Shown: piece after piece, positions 18,194-28,627 of the stretch
How positions within the stretch are numbered: the stretch's first letter is position 1
How the letters are laid out: every line of letters begins with the position of its first letter
Origin: Rubrivivax sp.
Lineage (GTDB): Bacteria > Pseudomonadota > Gammaproteobacteria > Burkholderiales > Burkholderiaceae_C
Assembly: GCA_016789865.1 (NCBI GenBank)
Contig: JAEUPC010000078.1
Span: 28,263 to 92,262 of the forward strand
DNA length: 64,000 nucleotides
Direction: 5' to 3'
The notes under the pieces: model-generated
Told to the model about the DNA's origin: nothing
What the model saw: the letters and a program-made list of their open reading frames with translations, nothing else
The model's database searches: none
Made by a program: the position numbers and the translations under genes

Positions 18194-19219
18194 TCAGCCG
18201 ACGAAGCGCACCCCGCGCTCCTGCGCGCGCAGCCGCGGATCGTGCGAAAGCACGGTGAGCGGCCGACCCTCCAGCGCCTCCATGCACCGATCGAGCGTCT
18301 CGTCCTCCAACCGGCGCATCGCCTCGGCCGTGTAGAAGGTGAGGTGCGGCCACAGCAGCACGTTGGGCAGCGCAAACAGCGGCGACATCGGGTGCCCGGT
18401 GTGCGCCAGCGGCTCGCGGCCATACACATCCAGCGCCGCGCCCGCCAGCCGCCCGGCCGCCAGGGCCTGGACCAATGCCGCCTCGTCGACGATCTCGCCA
18501 CGCGAGACATTGACCAGGTACGCGCTGGGCTTCATGCACGCCAGCTCGGCTGCACCCAGCAGGTGGCGGGTGCCGGCGTCGAGCACGCAATGGATCGAAA
18601 CCGCATCGCAGCGCGGCAGCATCGCGCGCAGGTCGGCGCAGCGCTGCACGCCCGGGGGCACGGCATCCTCGGCCAAGCGGGGGTCGTAGGCCAGCACCGG
18701 CATGCGAAAGGCCGCCGCCATGCGCGCCACGCTGCGCCCGATGCGCCCCAGGCCCACCAGGCCCAGGGTCCGGCCCGAAAGATCGGCGGCCATCCAGCGA
18801 GGCTCGGGCCAGGCCCAGCCTTCGCGCTGCATCTGCGCCTGGATCGGCTTGAAACGCTTGAACAGGCCCATCAGCAGCGCGAACGCGCCCTCGGCCACCG
18901 TCTCCTCGGCATAGGCCGGCACGTTGGCCACCGGCAGGCCGTGCCGGCGCGCCGCATCGATGTCGATGGCGTCGATGCCCACGCCGTACTTGACGATGGC
19001 GCGCAATCGCGGCGCCGCGGCGATGGCCCGCGCACCGATGCGCGCGTAGCACATCAGCAGCAGGTCGGCATCGGCCAGTTCGCGCACCAGGTCGTCCTCG
19101 CTCGCGCCGTCGGGCAGCACGACGAGCCGCACGCCCAGTTCGCGCAGCCGGGCATCGACGCGCCCCATCTCCAGTTCGCGGTCGGTGCGCACGACCTTCA
19201 GGGCAGCGAAGTCCGTCAT
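18194..19219 (-). CDS. D-2-hydroxyacid dehydrogenase (phosphoglycerate dehydrogenase-like)
   Basis: 341 residues from the ATG at 19219. The NAD-binding motif is GLVGLGRIG. The family catalytic set is readable: Arg in NVSRGEIVDE, Glu in YGREPLA and His in LLWPHLTFYT. The N-terminal part carries KYGVGIDAIDIDAARRHGLPVANVP, typical of the family. It reduces a 2-oxoacid or oxidises a D-2-hydroxyacid with NAD(H); the substrate is unknown. Its promoter carries the same operator as phnR, so it belongs to the phosphonate regulon. The inferred -10 box lies only about 7 nt from the ATG, so the mRNA may be leaderless or the true start may lie further in. Confidence 0.85.
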   Translation of the reverse strand: MTDFAALKVVRTDRELEMGRVDARLRELGVRLVVLPDGASEDDLVRELADADLLLMCYARIGARAIAAAPRLRAIVKYGVGIDAIDIDAARRHGLPVANVPAYAEETVAEGAFALLMGLFKRFKPIQAQMQREGWAWPEPRWMAADLSGRTLGLVGLGRIGRSVARMAAAFRMPVLAYDPRLAEDAVPPGVQRCADLRAMLPRCDAVSIHCVLDAGTRHLLGAAELACMKPSAYLVNVSRGEIVDEAALVQALAAGRLAGAALDVYGREPLAHTGHPMSPLFALPNVLLWPHLTFYTAEAMRRLEDETLDRCMEALEGRPLTVLSHDPRLRAQERGVRFVG

Positions 19220-19538
19220 GCGCGGATTGCAGCCACCCGAACCCCAGTTGTCAACAATCTGCAAACTGCTCGTTTGTGCCGATGCCCGGCCGCCGCGGTG
19301 CGGGCACCATCGCTTCCTTCCAGAAGCGGGCCCGGCCCCGGTCATCGCGTCACGAGCCTGTCGCAGTTCGCGGGCATGCTGGGCGATTCGCTCCGGACTG
19401 TTTTCCTGATGCGCGTTCCTGGTGCGAGTTTCCTGGTGCGATTGCGCCGCGCCTGCAATGTTCACGGCAGCCGCCACCGCTCTCTGTTCTGTTCGACAGC
19501 CCTGAGTCCCCTTCCCCACCCTCACCGGAGATTGCCCG
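19220..19538. other. Divergent intergenic region of the phosphonate locus
   Basis: 319 bp without a credible gene between the dehydrogenase (minus) and the transporter binding protein (plus). Apart from the operator at 19248-19265 I see no clear plus-strand promoter or hairpin. The plus-strand transcript probably starts in its right half. Confidence 0.6.
19226..19265 (-). promoter_or_regulatory. Second phosphonate-regulon promoter/operator
   Basis: Minus strand: -35 TTGACA at 19254-19249, a 17-nt spacer, then -10 TGCAAT at 19231-19226. The half-site TTTGCAGATTGTTGACAA (19265-19248) matches one arm and the core of the phnR operator; the other arm is degenerate. The site lies in the divergent region between the dehydrogenase gene and the 2-aminoethylphosphonate transporter genes, and could serve both. 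Confidence 0.6.
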
Positions 19539-20588
19539 ATGCGCAGTACCGCCCTTCACCTGCTGGCCACGCTGGCCGTGGCCGTGCCGGCCGCCTTCAT
19601 CGCCGCGCCTGCGGCCGCCCAGAAGACCACGCTGCTGGTCTACACCGCGCTGGAGACCGACCAGCTCAAGGCCTACCAGGAGGGCTTCGCCCGGGCCCAC
19701 CCCGACATCGACATCAAGTGGGTGCGCGACAGCACCGGCGTGATCACCGCCAAGCTGCTGGCCGAGAAGGCCAACCCGCAGGCCGACGTGGTGATGGGCG
19801 TGGCCGCCTCCAGCCTGGCGCTGATGGACCAGCAGGGCATGCTGGAACCCTACGCGCCGCTGAATCTGGACGGCATCATGGCCCAGTACCGCGCGAAGAA
19901 GAACCCGCCGGCCTGGTTCGGCATGGACGTGTGGGGCGCCACCATCTGCTTCAACACGGTCGAAGCGCAGAAGAAGGGCATCCCCAAGCCCGAGAGCTGG
20001 AAGGACCTCACCAAGCCGGCCTACAAGGGTCAGGTGGTGATGCCCAACCCGGCCAGTTCGGGCACCGGCTTCTTCGACGTGACGGCGTGGCTCACGCTGT
20101 TCGGCGACGACGCCGGCAAGGGCGGCGGCTGGAAGTTCATGGACGGCCTGCACGAGAACATCGCCCAGTACACGCACAGCGGCAGCAAGCCCTGCAACAT
20201 GGCCGCCGCGGGCGAGTTTGTCGTCGGCATCAGCTTCGAGTACCGCGCCAACACCAACAAGGCCAAGGGCGCGCCGATCGACCTGGTGTTCCCTAAGGAA
20301 GGCCTGGGCTGGGACCTCGAGGCCTTCGGCATCCACAAGGGCACGAAGAACCTGGCCGCAGCCAAGAAGCTCGCCGACTGGGCCAGCAGCAAGGACGCGA
20401 TGAAGCTGTATGGCAAGAACTTCGCCATCACCGCGATGCCCGGCGTCGCCGACCCGCTGCCCAACGTGCCCAAGGACTACGAGAGCCGGCTGGTCAAGAA
20501 GGACTTCTACTGGGAAGCCGGCAACCGCGAACGCATCCTGGCGGAGTGGAACAAGCGCTACAACGCCAAGAGCGAACCGAGGAAGTAG
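19539..20588 (+). CDS. phnS2: 2-aminoethylphosphonate ABC transporter substrate-binding protein
   Basis: 349 residues with a signal peptide ending near APAAAQ (about 28). It is a family 1-type binding protein related to ferric-iron binders: [30 protein letters not shown] and GSGTGFF-like [13 protein letters not shown]. This is the form annotated for 2-aminoethylphosphonate uptake, and the following genes give the matching ATPase, double permease and PhnW. It binds the substrate in the periplasm. A hairpin repeat immediately follows its stop codon, which may protect this part of the mRNA so that more binding protein than membrane protein is made (inference). Confidence 0.9.
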   Translation: MRSTALHLLATLAVAVPAAFIAAPAAAQKTTLLVYTALETDQLKAYQEGFARAHPDIDIKWVRDSTGVITAKLLAEKANPQADVVMGVAASSLALMDQQGMLEPYAPLNLDGIMAQYRAKKNPPAWFGMDVWGATICFNTVEAQKKGIPKPESWKDLTKPAYKGQVVMPNPASSGTGFFDVTAWLTLFGDDAGKGGGWKFMDGLHENIAQYTHSGSKPCNMAAAGEFVVGISFEYRANTNKAKGAPIDLVFPKEGLGWDLEAFGIHKGTKNLAAAKKLADWASSKDAMKLYGKNFAITAMPGVADPLPNVPKDYESRLVKKDFYWEAGNRERILAEWNKRYNAKSEPRK

Positions 20589-20589
20589 G

Positions 20590-20655
20590 CTCCCCCCGAA
20601 GCGGCCTTCGGCCGCCTCCCCCCAGGGGGCAATGCCAGCGGGCCGGCCAAGCCGG
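20590..20655 (+). repeat. Intercistronic hairpin repeat, copy 2 (after the binding-protein stop)
   Basis: It begins 3 nt after the TAG of the binding-protein gene. It has the C-run, the GCGGCC-TTC-GGCCGC stem-loop, then CTCCCCCCAGGGGG and a GCCAGCGGGCC tail. The stem is identical to copy 1; the tail has a few substitutions. It lies between the binding-protein gene and its ATPase gene. Confidence 0.85.
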
Positions 20656-20700
20656 ACCCGCGGCAACCGCTGGCCTGGGTGCCACCCATCCCCCGCGACC

Positions 20701-21930
<1,230 letters not shown>

Positions 21931-21938
21931 GCAAGGCG

Positions 21939-23666
21939 ATGAGCACGCTGGCCGCACCCGCCGGGCCACCACCGGTCACGCCGGCCAGGCAGCCTCGCCT
22001 GGCCGCCACCGCGAGCGACCGCGTCGCCACGGCCGCGCTGGTGGCGGTGGCGCTGCTGCTGGTGGCCTTCCTCGCCGCGCCGCTGGCGGCCATCGGCCTG
22101 CAGTCGCTGGAAGACAACCAGGGGCGCTTCATCGGCATCGCCAACTTCGTCAGCTACGCGCAGACGCCGGCGCTGCTGACCTCGCTGTGGAACAGCCTGT
22201 GGGTGAGCGCCGTGGTCACGCTGGTCACCGTGCCGGCGGCGTTCCTGTCGGCCTACGCACTTACCCGCAGCCGCATGCCGGGCAAGGCGTTGTTCCGCGG
22301 CATCACGCTCATCCCGCTGCTGGCCCCGTCGCTGCTGTCGGCCATCTCGCTCATCTACTGGTTCGGCAACCAGGGTGCGCTCAAGGGTGCGCTGGCCACC
22401 TTCGGGCTCGCCGAGATCTACGGCGCGCCCGGCATCGTCATCGCCGAGGCCTTCGCCGTGTTCCCGCACGCGCTGATGATCCTCGTCACTGCACTCACCG
22501 CCGCCGACGCGCGCCTGTACGAGGCGGCCGATTCGATGGGCACGCGCGCCGCGCGCAAGTTCTTCACCATCACGCTGCCGGGCGCCAAGTACGGCCTCAT
22601 CAGCGCCAGCCTCGTGGTCTTCACGCTGGTCATCACCGATTTCGGCATCCCGAAGGTGATCGGGGGCAACTTCAACGTGCTGGCCACCAACGTGTTCAAG
22701 CTCGTCATCGGCCAGCAGGATTTCCAGCGCGGCGCCGTCGTCGCGCTCTTGCTGCTGGCGCCGGCGGTGCTCACCTTCTCGGTGGACCACCTCGTGCAGC
22801 GCAAGCAGACCGCCATGCTCACCGCCCGCGCCGTGCCCTACCGCCCCAAGCGCGCACCGCTGTTCGACGCCGCGATGGGCGCGTGGTGCCTGCTGGTGGC
22901 GGTGCTGATGCTGGCGATGCTCGGCATGGCGGTGTTCGCCAGTTTCGCCAGCTTCTGGCCCTACAACCTGGCGCCGAGCCTGCGCCACTACAAGATGGGC
23001 CTGTTCGATGCCGAGTTCGGCGAAGGCTTCGTCAACAGCCTCATCATGAGCGCCGGCACCGCGGTGTTCGGCACGATGCTCGTCTTCGTCGGCGCCTACC
23101 TGCTGGAGAAGACGCTGGCGCCGCGTGCGCTGCGCGGCGGCGTGCGGCTGCTGGCCACGCTGCCGATGGCCGTGCCCGGCCTCGTGCTGGGCCTGGGGTA
23201 CATCTTCTTCTTCAACAAGCCCACCAATCCGCTGAATGGCCTCTACCACACGATGGCGCTGCTGACGCTGTGCACCATCGTCCACTTCTACACCACCGGG
23301 CACCTCACGGCGGTGACGGCGCTGAAGGCGCTGGATGCCGAGTTCGAGAGCGTCAGCGCGAGCCTCAAGGTGCCGCAATGGGTGACCTTCTGGCGCGTGA
23401 CGCTGCCCATCTGCACGCCGGCGATGGTGGACATCGCGCGCTACTTCTTCGTCAACGCCATGACCACCATCTCGGCGGTGGTGTTCCTCTACTCGCCCGA
23501 GACCAAGGTGGCCAGCATCGCCATCCTCAACCTCGACGAAGCCGGCGACATGGGGGCCGCGGCCGCCTGCGCGGTGCTGATCGTCGCCGCCTCGGCGGTG
23601 GCCACCCTGCTGTTCTGGGTGCTGGCGCGCATCGTCGAGCGGCGCACGCAGGCGTGGAAGGCCTGA
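21939..23666 (+). CDS. phnU2: 2-aminoethylphosphonate ABC transporter permease, fused double-domain
   Basis: 575 residues from the ATG at 21939. Two permease halves, each with about six membrane segments, are joined in one chain. Coupling loops are visible in both: EAADSMGTRAARKFFTITLPG in the first half and SVSASLKVPQWVTFWRVTLPI in the second. A double permease is usual for this 2-aminoethylphosphonate transporter family and for ferric-iron (FbpB-type) systems. It forms the inner-membrane channel. It starts 8 nt after the ATPase stop. Confidence 0.9.
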   Translation: MSTLAAPAGPPPVTPARQPRLAATASDRVATAALVAVALLLVAFLAAPLAAIGLQSLEDNQGRFIGIANFVSYAQTPALLTSLWNSLWVSAVVTLVTVPAAFLSAYALTRSRMPGKALFRGITLIPLLAPSLLSAISLIYWFGNQGALKGALATFGLAEIYGAPGIVIAEAFAVFPHALMILVTALTAADARLYEAADSMGTRAARKFFTITLPGAKYGLISASLVVFTLVITDFGIPKVIGGNFNVLATNVFKLVIGQQDFQRGAVVALLLLAPAVLTFSVDHLVQRKQTAMLTARAVPYRPKRAPLFDAAMGAWCLLVAVLMLAMLGMAVFASFASFWPYNLAPSLRHYKMGLFDAEFGEGFVNSLIMSAGTAVFGTMLVFVGAYLLEKTLAPRALRGGVRLLATLPMAVPGLVLGLGYIFFFNKPTNPLNGLYHTMALLTLCTIVHFYTTGHLTAVTALKALDAEFESVSASLKVPQWVTFWRVTLPICTPAMVDIARYFFVNAMTTISAVVFLYSPETKVASIAILNLDEAGDMGAAAACAVLIVAASAVATLLFWVLARIVERRTQAWKA

Positions 23667-23736
23667 CCCACTGACCCCGTGACCGCTGAACCCCCGGATC
23701 ACCTCCTCCTCATCGTCCTGCACTCCGCCCATCACC

Positions 23737-24855
23737 ATGGACCGCGACGCCATCCTGCTCACCCCCGGCCCGCTGACAACCACGCTGCGCACCAAGCTGG
23801 CGATGCTCAAGGACTGGGGCAGCTGGGACGCCGACTTCAACGCCGTCACCGCCGGGCTGCGCGAGCGGCTGCTGGACATCGTGCACGGGCGCGAGACGCA
23901 CGTGGTGGTGCCTTTGCAGGGCAGCGGCACCTTCAGCGTGGAGGCCGCGGTGGCCACGCTCGTGCCGCGCACCGGCCATGTGCTGGTGCCCGACAACGGC
24001 GCGTACTGCAAGCGCGCCGCCAGGCTCACGCAGATGATGGACCGCAAGGCCACCGTGATGCCGGTGGCCGAAGACGCGCCGATCAGCGCCGCGGCAGTCG
24101 AGGCGCAGTTGAAGGCCGACCCGTCGATCACCCACGTGATCCTCATCCACTGCGAAACCGGCACCGGCGTCGAGAACCCGCTGGCCGAAGTGGCCGCGGT
24201 GTGCGAGCGGCACGGCAAGGGCCTCATCGTCGACGCGATGTCCAGCTTCGCCGCGCTGCCCATCGATGCGCGCACGGTGCGCTTCGACGCGCTGGTGGCC
24301 GCCAGCGGCAAGTGCCTGGAAGGCGTGCCGGGCATGGGCTTCGTCTTCATCCGCAAGGCGGTGCTCGAGACCTGCGCCGGCAACAGCCAGAGCCTGGCCA
24401 TGGACCTGCACGACCAGTGCGTCTACATGGGCAAGACGGGGCAGTGGCGCTTCACGCCGCCCACGCACGTGGTGGCGGCGCTGTCGGAGGCGGTGGCGCA
24501 GTTTGTCGAAGAAGGCGGGCAGCCGGCGCGGCTGGCGCGCTACATGTCGAACTACCGCACGCTGGTGGACGGCATGGCGCGGCTGGGCTTCAGGCCGTTC
24601 CTGCGGCCGGAAGTCCAGGCGCCGATCATCGTGACCTTTCATGCGCCGGGGCATCCGGCCTACGACTTCAGGAAGTTCTACGCCGCCGCCAAGGCCCGCG
24701 GGTTCATCCTCTATCCGGGCAAGCTGACGCAGGTGGAGACGTTTCGCGTGGGGTGCATCGGAGCCATCGGCGCCAACGAAATGCGCCAGGCGGTCGAGGC
24801 GGTGGCGGATGTGCTGCGGGAGATGGGCATTCCGAGCGGCGCGCCGGGGGTGTGA
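23737..24855 (+). CDS. phnW: 2-aminoethylphosphonate:pyruvate transaminase PhnW
   Basis: 372 residues of the class V aminotransferase fold. The head [10 protein letters not shown] is typical of PhnW, the PLP-pocket acidic residue is Asp166 in LIVDAMSSF, and the Schiff-base lysine is Lys192 in AASGKCLEG. It converts 2-aminoethylphosphonate and pyruvate to phosphonoacetaldehyde and alanine in the cytoplasm. It is the last gene of the importer operon, so uptake and first breakdown step are co-expressed. Its length and motifs are complete. Confidence 0.95.
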   Translation: MDRDAILLTPGPLTTTLRTKLAMLKDWGSWDADFNAVTAGLRERLLDIVHGRETHVVVPLQGSGTFSVEAAVATLVPRTGHVLVPDNGAYCKRAARLTQMMDRKATVMPVAEDAPISAAAVEAQLKADPSITHVILIHCETGTGVENPLAEVAAVCERHGKGLIVDAMSSFAALPIDARTVRFDALVAASGKCLEGVPGMGFVFIRKAVLETCAGNSQSLAMDLHDQCVYMGKTGQWRFTPPTHVVAALSEAVAQFVEEGGQPARLARYMSNYRTLVDGMARLGFRPFLRPEVQAPIIVTFHAPGHPAYDFRKFYAAAKARGFILYPGKLTQVETFRVGCIGAIGANEMRQAVEAVADVLREMGIPSGAPGV

Positions 24856-25293
24856 TGGTTCGGGCGGTGCGGCGGTGAAGGCTTCCCTCGAAGGCTGTGG
24901 CGGCAAGGCAGCAGGCCCGATGGGCGCCCGCGCGTCGCGGCGCCCTCCGCTTCGCGGAGGGTTCGCTGCGCTGCTCGCCGAGCAGGGCCGCTCGCGCAAA
25001 GCAAGCATGCTGCGCGGTGCCGCTTGCGCGGCCGACCCTGCCCGGCTGCGCTGCTCGGCGCTCGCTCCTGATTGCGCGGGCGCCCTTCGGGCCTGCTGCC
25101 CTGCGAGACCCGCTGCGGTTTTCCAAGCGCTCGACCACCTCGTGCGTGCCCGCTCAGGCGCGGGTGGGCCACCCTCGCCTGAGCCGCGCCGTCCATCGAA
25201 CGCCCTCCTTCGAACGCCGCCCTCCAAGCGCCAACCACGAACGAGTCGCCAAACGCCCACTCCGCTCACACTGCAGATACCTGGAGACCCCAC
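24856..25293. other. Gene-free gap between phnW and the glutamine-synthetase-like gene
   Basis: 438 bp with no credible gene. The left half is the long palindrome at 24907-25100. The right half has a short direct repeat (CGAACGCCC/CGAACGCCG near 25198-25217), and a CTGGAG ribosome binding site (25281-25286) 7 nt before the next ATG. No clear terminator with a T-tract was found. Confidence 0.6.
24907..25100. repeat. 194-bp imperfect palindrome
   Basis: A 27-bp end at 24907-24933 (starting GGCAGCAGGCCCGATGGGCG) returns inverted at 25074-25100 with one mismatch. Inside, the arms align again around GCAGGG...CGCGCAA...GC toward a centre near 25003, with gaps. A small extra hairpin (CCCTCCGC/GCGGAGGG) lies at 24943-24961. 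It looks like a second long-palindrome element of the type at 5257-5417, but its ends differ. Confidence 0.7.
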
Positions 25294-26667
25294 ATGCCCA
25301 AGAAGAACAACAACGCCAAAGAACACCCGGCGCTAGCCGCCATCCGCGCCAGCGGCACCGGCAAGGTCAAGGTCGCCGTCAGCGACATCGACGGCATCCT
25401 GCGCGGCAAGTACCTGCACCGAGACAAGTTCTTCGGCGCCGCCGAAGGCGGCTTCGGCTTCTGCGACGTGGTGTTCGGCTGGGACAGCCACGACCAGTGC
25501 TACGACAACACGCAGGTCACCGGCTGGCAGCACGGCTTTCCGGATGCGCTGGCGCGCATCGACCTCGGCACCGCGCGCCGCGTGCCCTGGGACCACGGCG
25601 TGCCCTTCTTCCTCGGCGAGTTCGTCAACGCCGACGGCTCACCTTTCCCCGTGTGCCCGCGGCAGACCCTCAAGCGTGTGCTGAAGCGTGCCGAGAAGCT
25701 GGGCTTCGCGCCGATGGCCGGCGTCGAGTTCGAGTGGTTCAACTTCACCGAGACGCCGCAGAGCTGGACCGCCAAGCGCGGCGTGGGCCCCGAGCCCATC
25801 ACACCGGGCATGTTCGGCTACTCGTTGCTGCGCATGGCCGACCAGCGCGGTTTCTTCAACGCGCTGATGGACGAGATGCTCGCCTTCGGCGTGCCCATCG
25901 AAGGCCTGCACACCGAGACCGGCCCCGGCGTGTACGAAGTGGCCATCACCTTCAGCGGCGCCCTCGAGGCGGCCGACCGCGCCATCCTGTTCAAGACCGG
26001 CGCCAAGGAGATCGGCAAGCGCTTCGGCGTGATGCCCAGCTTCATGGCCAAGTGGAGCCAGCAGTACCCGGGCTGCAGCGGCCACATCCATCAAAGCCTG
26101 AGTGACGGCCAAAGCAACCTCTTCTACGACGCGAAGAGCAAACGTTCGATGAGCAAGCTCTTCGAGAGCTACTTGGCCGGACAGATCGCCTGCCTGATGG
26201 AGTTCGCGCCGATGTTCTGGCCCACCGTCAACAGCTACAAGCGGCTGGTCGACGGCTTCTGGGCACCGGTCAAGCCGACCTGGGGCCTGGACAACCGCAC
26301 CGCGAGCTTCCGCGTCATCGCCGGTTCGCCCAAGAGCACGCGGCTCGAGACCCGTTGCCCCGGCGCCGACATCAACCCGTACCTGGCGATGGCCGCCGTC
26401 GTTGCCGCCGGCCTGCATGGCGTGGAGAAGGGGTTGAAGCTCACGGCGCCGCCGATCACCGGCACCAACGTCGGCGGCGAGAACATCCCGCGCGCGCCGC
26501 GCTCGCTGGCCGAAACGACGCGCATCTTCAAGGCCAGCTCGATCGCCCGCGACTGGCTCGGCGACACCTTCGTCGACCACTTCGCCGCCACGCGCGAGTG
26601 GGAGTGGCGGCAGTGGCAGGACGGCGTCACCGACTGGGAGCTCAAGCGCTACTTCGAGATCATCTGA
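25294..26667 (+). CDS. Glutamine-synthetase-like ligase (gamma-glutamyl amine synthetase type)
   Basis: 457 residues, complete at both ends. Metal/glutamate motifs of the fold are readable: GVEFEWFNF, TGPGVYEVAIT, the ammonia/ATP-site SGHIHQSL, RLVDGFWAPVKPTWG and TRLETRCPGADINPY. The N-terminal domain is shorter than in classical GlnA and the sequence is of the PuuA/GlnT-like group, which attaches glutamate to amines using ATP. It follows phnW on the same strand after 438 bp and lies near a PuuD-type hydrolase and an aldehyde dehydrogenase, so it may activate an amine for catabolism. The substrate (polyamine, ethanolamine, or possibly 2-aminoethylphosphonate) is not determined. Confidence 0.85.
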   Translation: MPKKNNNAKEHPALAAIRASGTGKVKVAVSDIDGILRGKYLHRDKFFGAAEGGFGFCDVVFGWDSHDQCYDNTQVTGWQHGFPDALARIDLGTARRVPWDHGVPFFLGEFVNADGSPFPVCPRQTLKRVLKRAEKLGFAPMAGVEFEWFNFTETPQSWTAKRGVGPEPITPGMFGYSLLRMADQRGFFNALMDEMLAFGVPIEGLHTETGPGVYEVAITFSGALEAADRAILFKTGAKEIGKRFGVMPSFMAKWSQQYPGCSGHIHQSLSDGQSNLFYDAKSKRSMSKLFESYLAGQIACLMEFAPMFWPTVNSYKRLVDGFWAPVKPTWGLDNRTASFRVIAGSPKSTRLETRCPGADINPYLAMAAVVAAGLHGVEKGLKLTAPPITGTNVGGENIPRAPRSLAETTRIFKASSIARDWLGDTFVDHFAATREWEWRQWQDGVTDWELKRYFEII

Positions 26668-26761
26668 TCGAACCGGTGGCGCTGTCCTGCCGGAAGAACA
26701 CGGAGAACGGTGTAGAGTAAGTCGTTCTTTGACTTTGCCTTACCGACGCACGAGAGCAACG

Positions 26762-27025
26762 ATGGCCGAGACCGCGACCCTGACCAGCAAGAGCCAGCTG
26801 ACTTTGCCGAAAGCCGTGCGCGATGCGATGGGTGTCGGGCCAGGCGATCTGATCCACTTCGTGCCCAGCCTGAACGGCTTCCGCATCGTCGCCACCAAGG
26901 GCGACATCACGCGCCTGCGTGGCGTCTTCAAGGGCCGGACCACCAAGCCGGTGCGCATCGAAGACATGGATCGCGGCATCGTCGAGGCTGTGGCGGCACG
27001 CGACAAACGATCGCGCTCGCGATGA
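26762..27025 (+). CDS. AbrB/SpoVT-type antitoxin (VapB-like)
   Basis: 87 residues from the ATG at 26762. The N-terminal swapped-hairpin DNA-binding motif reads ATLTSKSQLTLPKAVRDAMGVGPGD, as in AbrB-type antitoxins. The C-terminal arm would cover the toxin site. The stop overlaps the toxin start as ATGA. It probably represses its own operon. A slightly AT-richer stretch at 26715-26750 is the likely promoter region. Confidence 0.85.
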   Translation: MAETATLTSKSQLTLPKAVRDAMGVGPGDLIHFVPSLNGFRIVATKGDITRLRGVFKGRTTKPVRIEDMDRGIVEAVAARDKRSRSR

Positions 27026-27420
27026 TCGGCGTCGATACGAACATCCTGGTTCGATATCTCGTCCAGGACGATCCCCGGCAAGGCGCCATCGCGGCGCGGT
27101 TTGTCGAAAAGGACCTCAGCTCCGAGCGGCCCGGCCATGTCTCCCTCGTCGTCCTGGCCGAGACCGTGTGGGTACTGCAGGCGCGCTACGGCATCGACAA
27201 GACCGACCTGATCCCGATCATCGCGACGCTCGCGGCCGATGCGCGCTTCGTGGTGCAGGACGCCGACGCGCTCTGGCTCGCGCTGGAGAGTTGCGAGGAG
27301 ACCGACGCGGACCTGGCCGACGCGCTGATCCGTCAGGTCGACTCTCTCCACGGCTGCTCGCACACGGTGACCTTCGACAAGCGCGCCGCGAGGCTGCCCG
27401 GCATGGTGTTGTTGCAGTAG
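27022..27420 (+). CDS. PIN-domain ribonuclease toxin (VapC-like)
   Basis: 132 residues. The four PIN acidic positions are visible: Asp5 in GVDTNILVRY, Glu47 in LAETVWVL, an Asp around 97-100 in DADLADALI, and Asp119 in TFDKRAARL. These residues bind magnesium for RNA cleavage. It is coupled to the antitoxin by a 4-nt overlap. The pair is inserted between metabolic genes of the same direction, a common place for a mobile toxin-antitoxin module. Confidence 0.87.
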   Translation: MIGVDTNILVRYLVQDDPRQGAIAARFVEKDLSSERPGHVSLVVLAETVWVLQARYGIDKTDLIPIIATLAADARFVVQDADALWLALESCEETDADLADALIRQVDSLHGCSHTVTFDKRAARLPGMVLLQ

Positions 27421-27462
27421 CCATGGCACAGGCGCGAACCGCTTCGCCATCGTGAGCAAACC

Positions 27463-28596
27463 ATGACCATCACCCGCTTCGCCTTCCCCACCCCCATCCA
27501 CTTCGGCGTCGGCGCGCGCAAGCTCGTCGGCCCGCACCTGCTGGAGCAGGGGCTGAAGCGCCCGCTCATCGTCACCGACAAGGCGCTCGCGAAGCTGCCG
27601 GTGCTGGCCGAGTTCCGCACGCACCTCGATGGGCTGGAAGTGGCCGTCTTCGACGGCGTGCAAGGCAACCCCACCTGCGCGCAGGTGATGGCCGGTGCGG
27701 CGGCATACCGGGCGCACGGTGCCGACTGCGTCATCGGCTTCGGCGGCGGCGCGGCGCTGGACGTGAGCAAGGTCGTGGGCCTGATGGCCGTGCACGCGGG
27801 CGACGTGCTCGAGTACGTGTGGGACCACCCGCAGGTGCGGCCCATCACCAACGAGCTGCCGCACTTCGTGGCCCTGCCCACCACCAGCGGCACCGGCAGC
27901 GAGGTGGGGCGCAGCTCGGTGGTGAGCGAAAACGACACCCACGTCAAGCGCACCGTCTTCAGCCCGAAGATCCTCGCCAAGGCGGTGTTTGCCGACCCGG
28001 CGCTCACCGTGGCGCTGCCGGCGCCGGTCACCGCCGCCACCGGCATGGACGCGCTCACGCACAACATCGAGAGCTATCTTTCGCCGGCGTTCCACCCGCT
28101 GTGCGACGGCATCGCGCTCGAAGGTCTGCGCATCGGCGCGCGTGCGCTGACGCAGGCCGTGGCCGAGCCCGGCAACATCGCCGCGCGCGCCGACATGATG
28201 ATGAGCTCGATGATGGGCGCCATCGCGTTCCAGAAGGACCTGGGCTCGGTGCACGCCTGCGCGCACGCGCTGGGCGCGGTATGCGACATGCACCACGGCC
28301 TGGCCAACGCGCTGATGATCGACACGGTGCTCACCTGGAACCACGAGGTGGTACCGCAGAAATTCGACGAACTTGCGCACGTGGCCGGCGTGGCCGGCGG
28401 CGGCTTTGCGTTCATCGGCTGGCTCAAGCATCTGAAGCAGCGCATCGGCATCACCGGCGGGCTGGCGCAGCGCGGCGTCACGCCGCAACACCTGCCGCGG
28501 CTGGTGCCGCTGGCCGCGAAGGATTTCACCGGCGCGACAAATCCGCGCCCGGCCACCGAGGCCGACTACGAGCGCCTCTTCCTGCAGGCGATGTAA
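27463..28596 (+). CDS. Iron-containing alcohol dehydrogenase
   Basis: 377 residues. The Rossmann-type NAD site is in GFGGGAALDVSK, followed by the PTTSGTGSEV motif. The metal site has Asp/His residues in GMDALTHNIESYLS and HACAHALGAVCDMHHGLANA. The family oxidises primary alcohols or reduces aldehydes, often hydroxy-aldehydes. It lies 42 nt after the toxin gene and 31 nt before the PuuD-type hydrolase. A role in handling an aldehyde from amine catabolism is possible. Confidence 0.9.
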   Translation: MTITRFAFPTPIHFGVGARKLVGPHLLEQGLKRPLIVTDKALAKLPVLAEFRTHLDGLEVAVFDGVQGNPTCAQVMAGAAAYRAHGADCVIGFGGGAALDVSKVVGLMAVHAGDVLEYVWDHPQVRPITNELPHFVALPTTSGTGSEVGRSSVVSENDTHVKRTVFSPKILAKAVFADPALTVALPAPVTAATGMDALTHNIESYLSPAFHPLCDGIALEGLRIGARALTQAVAEPGNIAARADMMMSSMMGAIAFQKDLGSVHACAHALGAVCDMHHGLANALMIDTVLTWNHEVVPQKFDELAHVAGVAGGGFAFIGWLKHLKQRIGITGGLAQRGVTPQHLPRLVPLAAKDFTGATNPRPATEADYERLFLQAM

Positions 28597-28627
28597 TCCG
28601 CGCTCCGCCGCTCTTCCCCTTCGTGGC

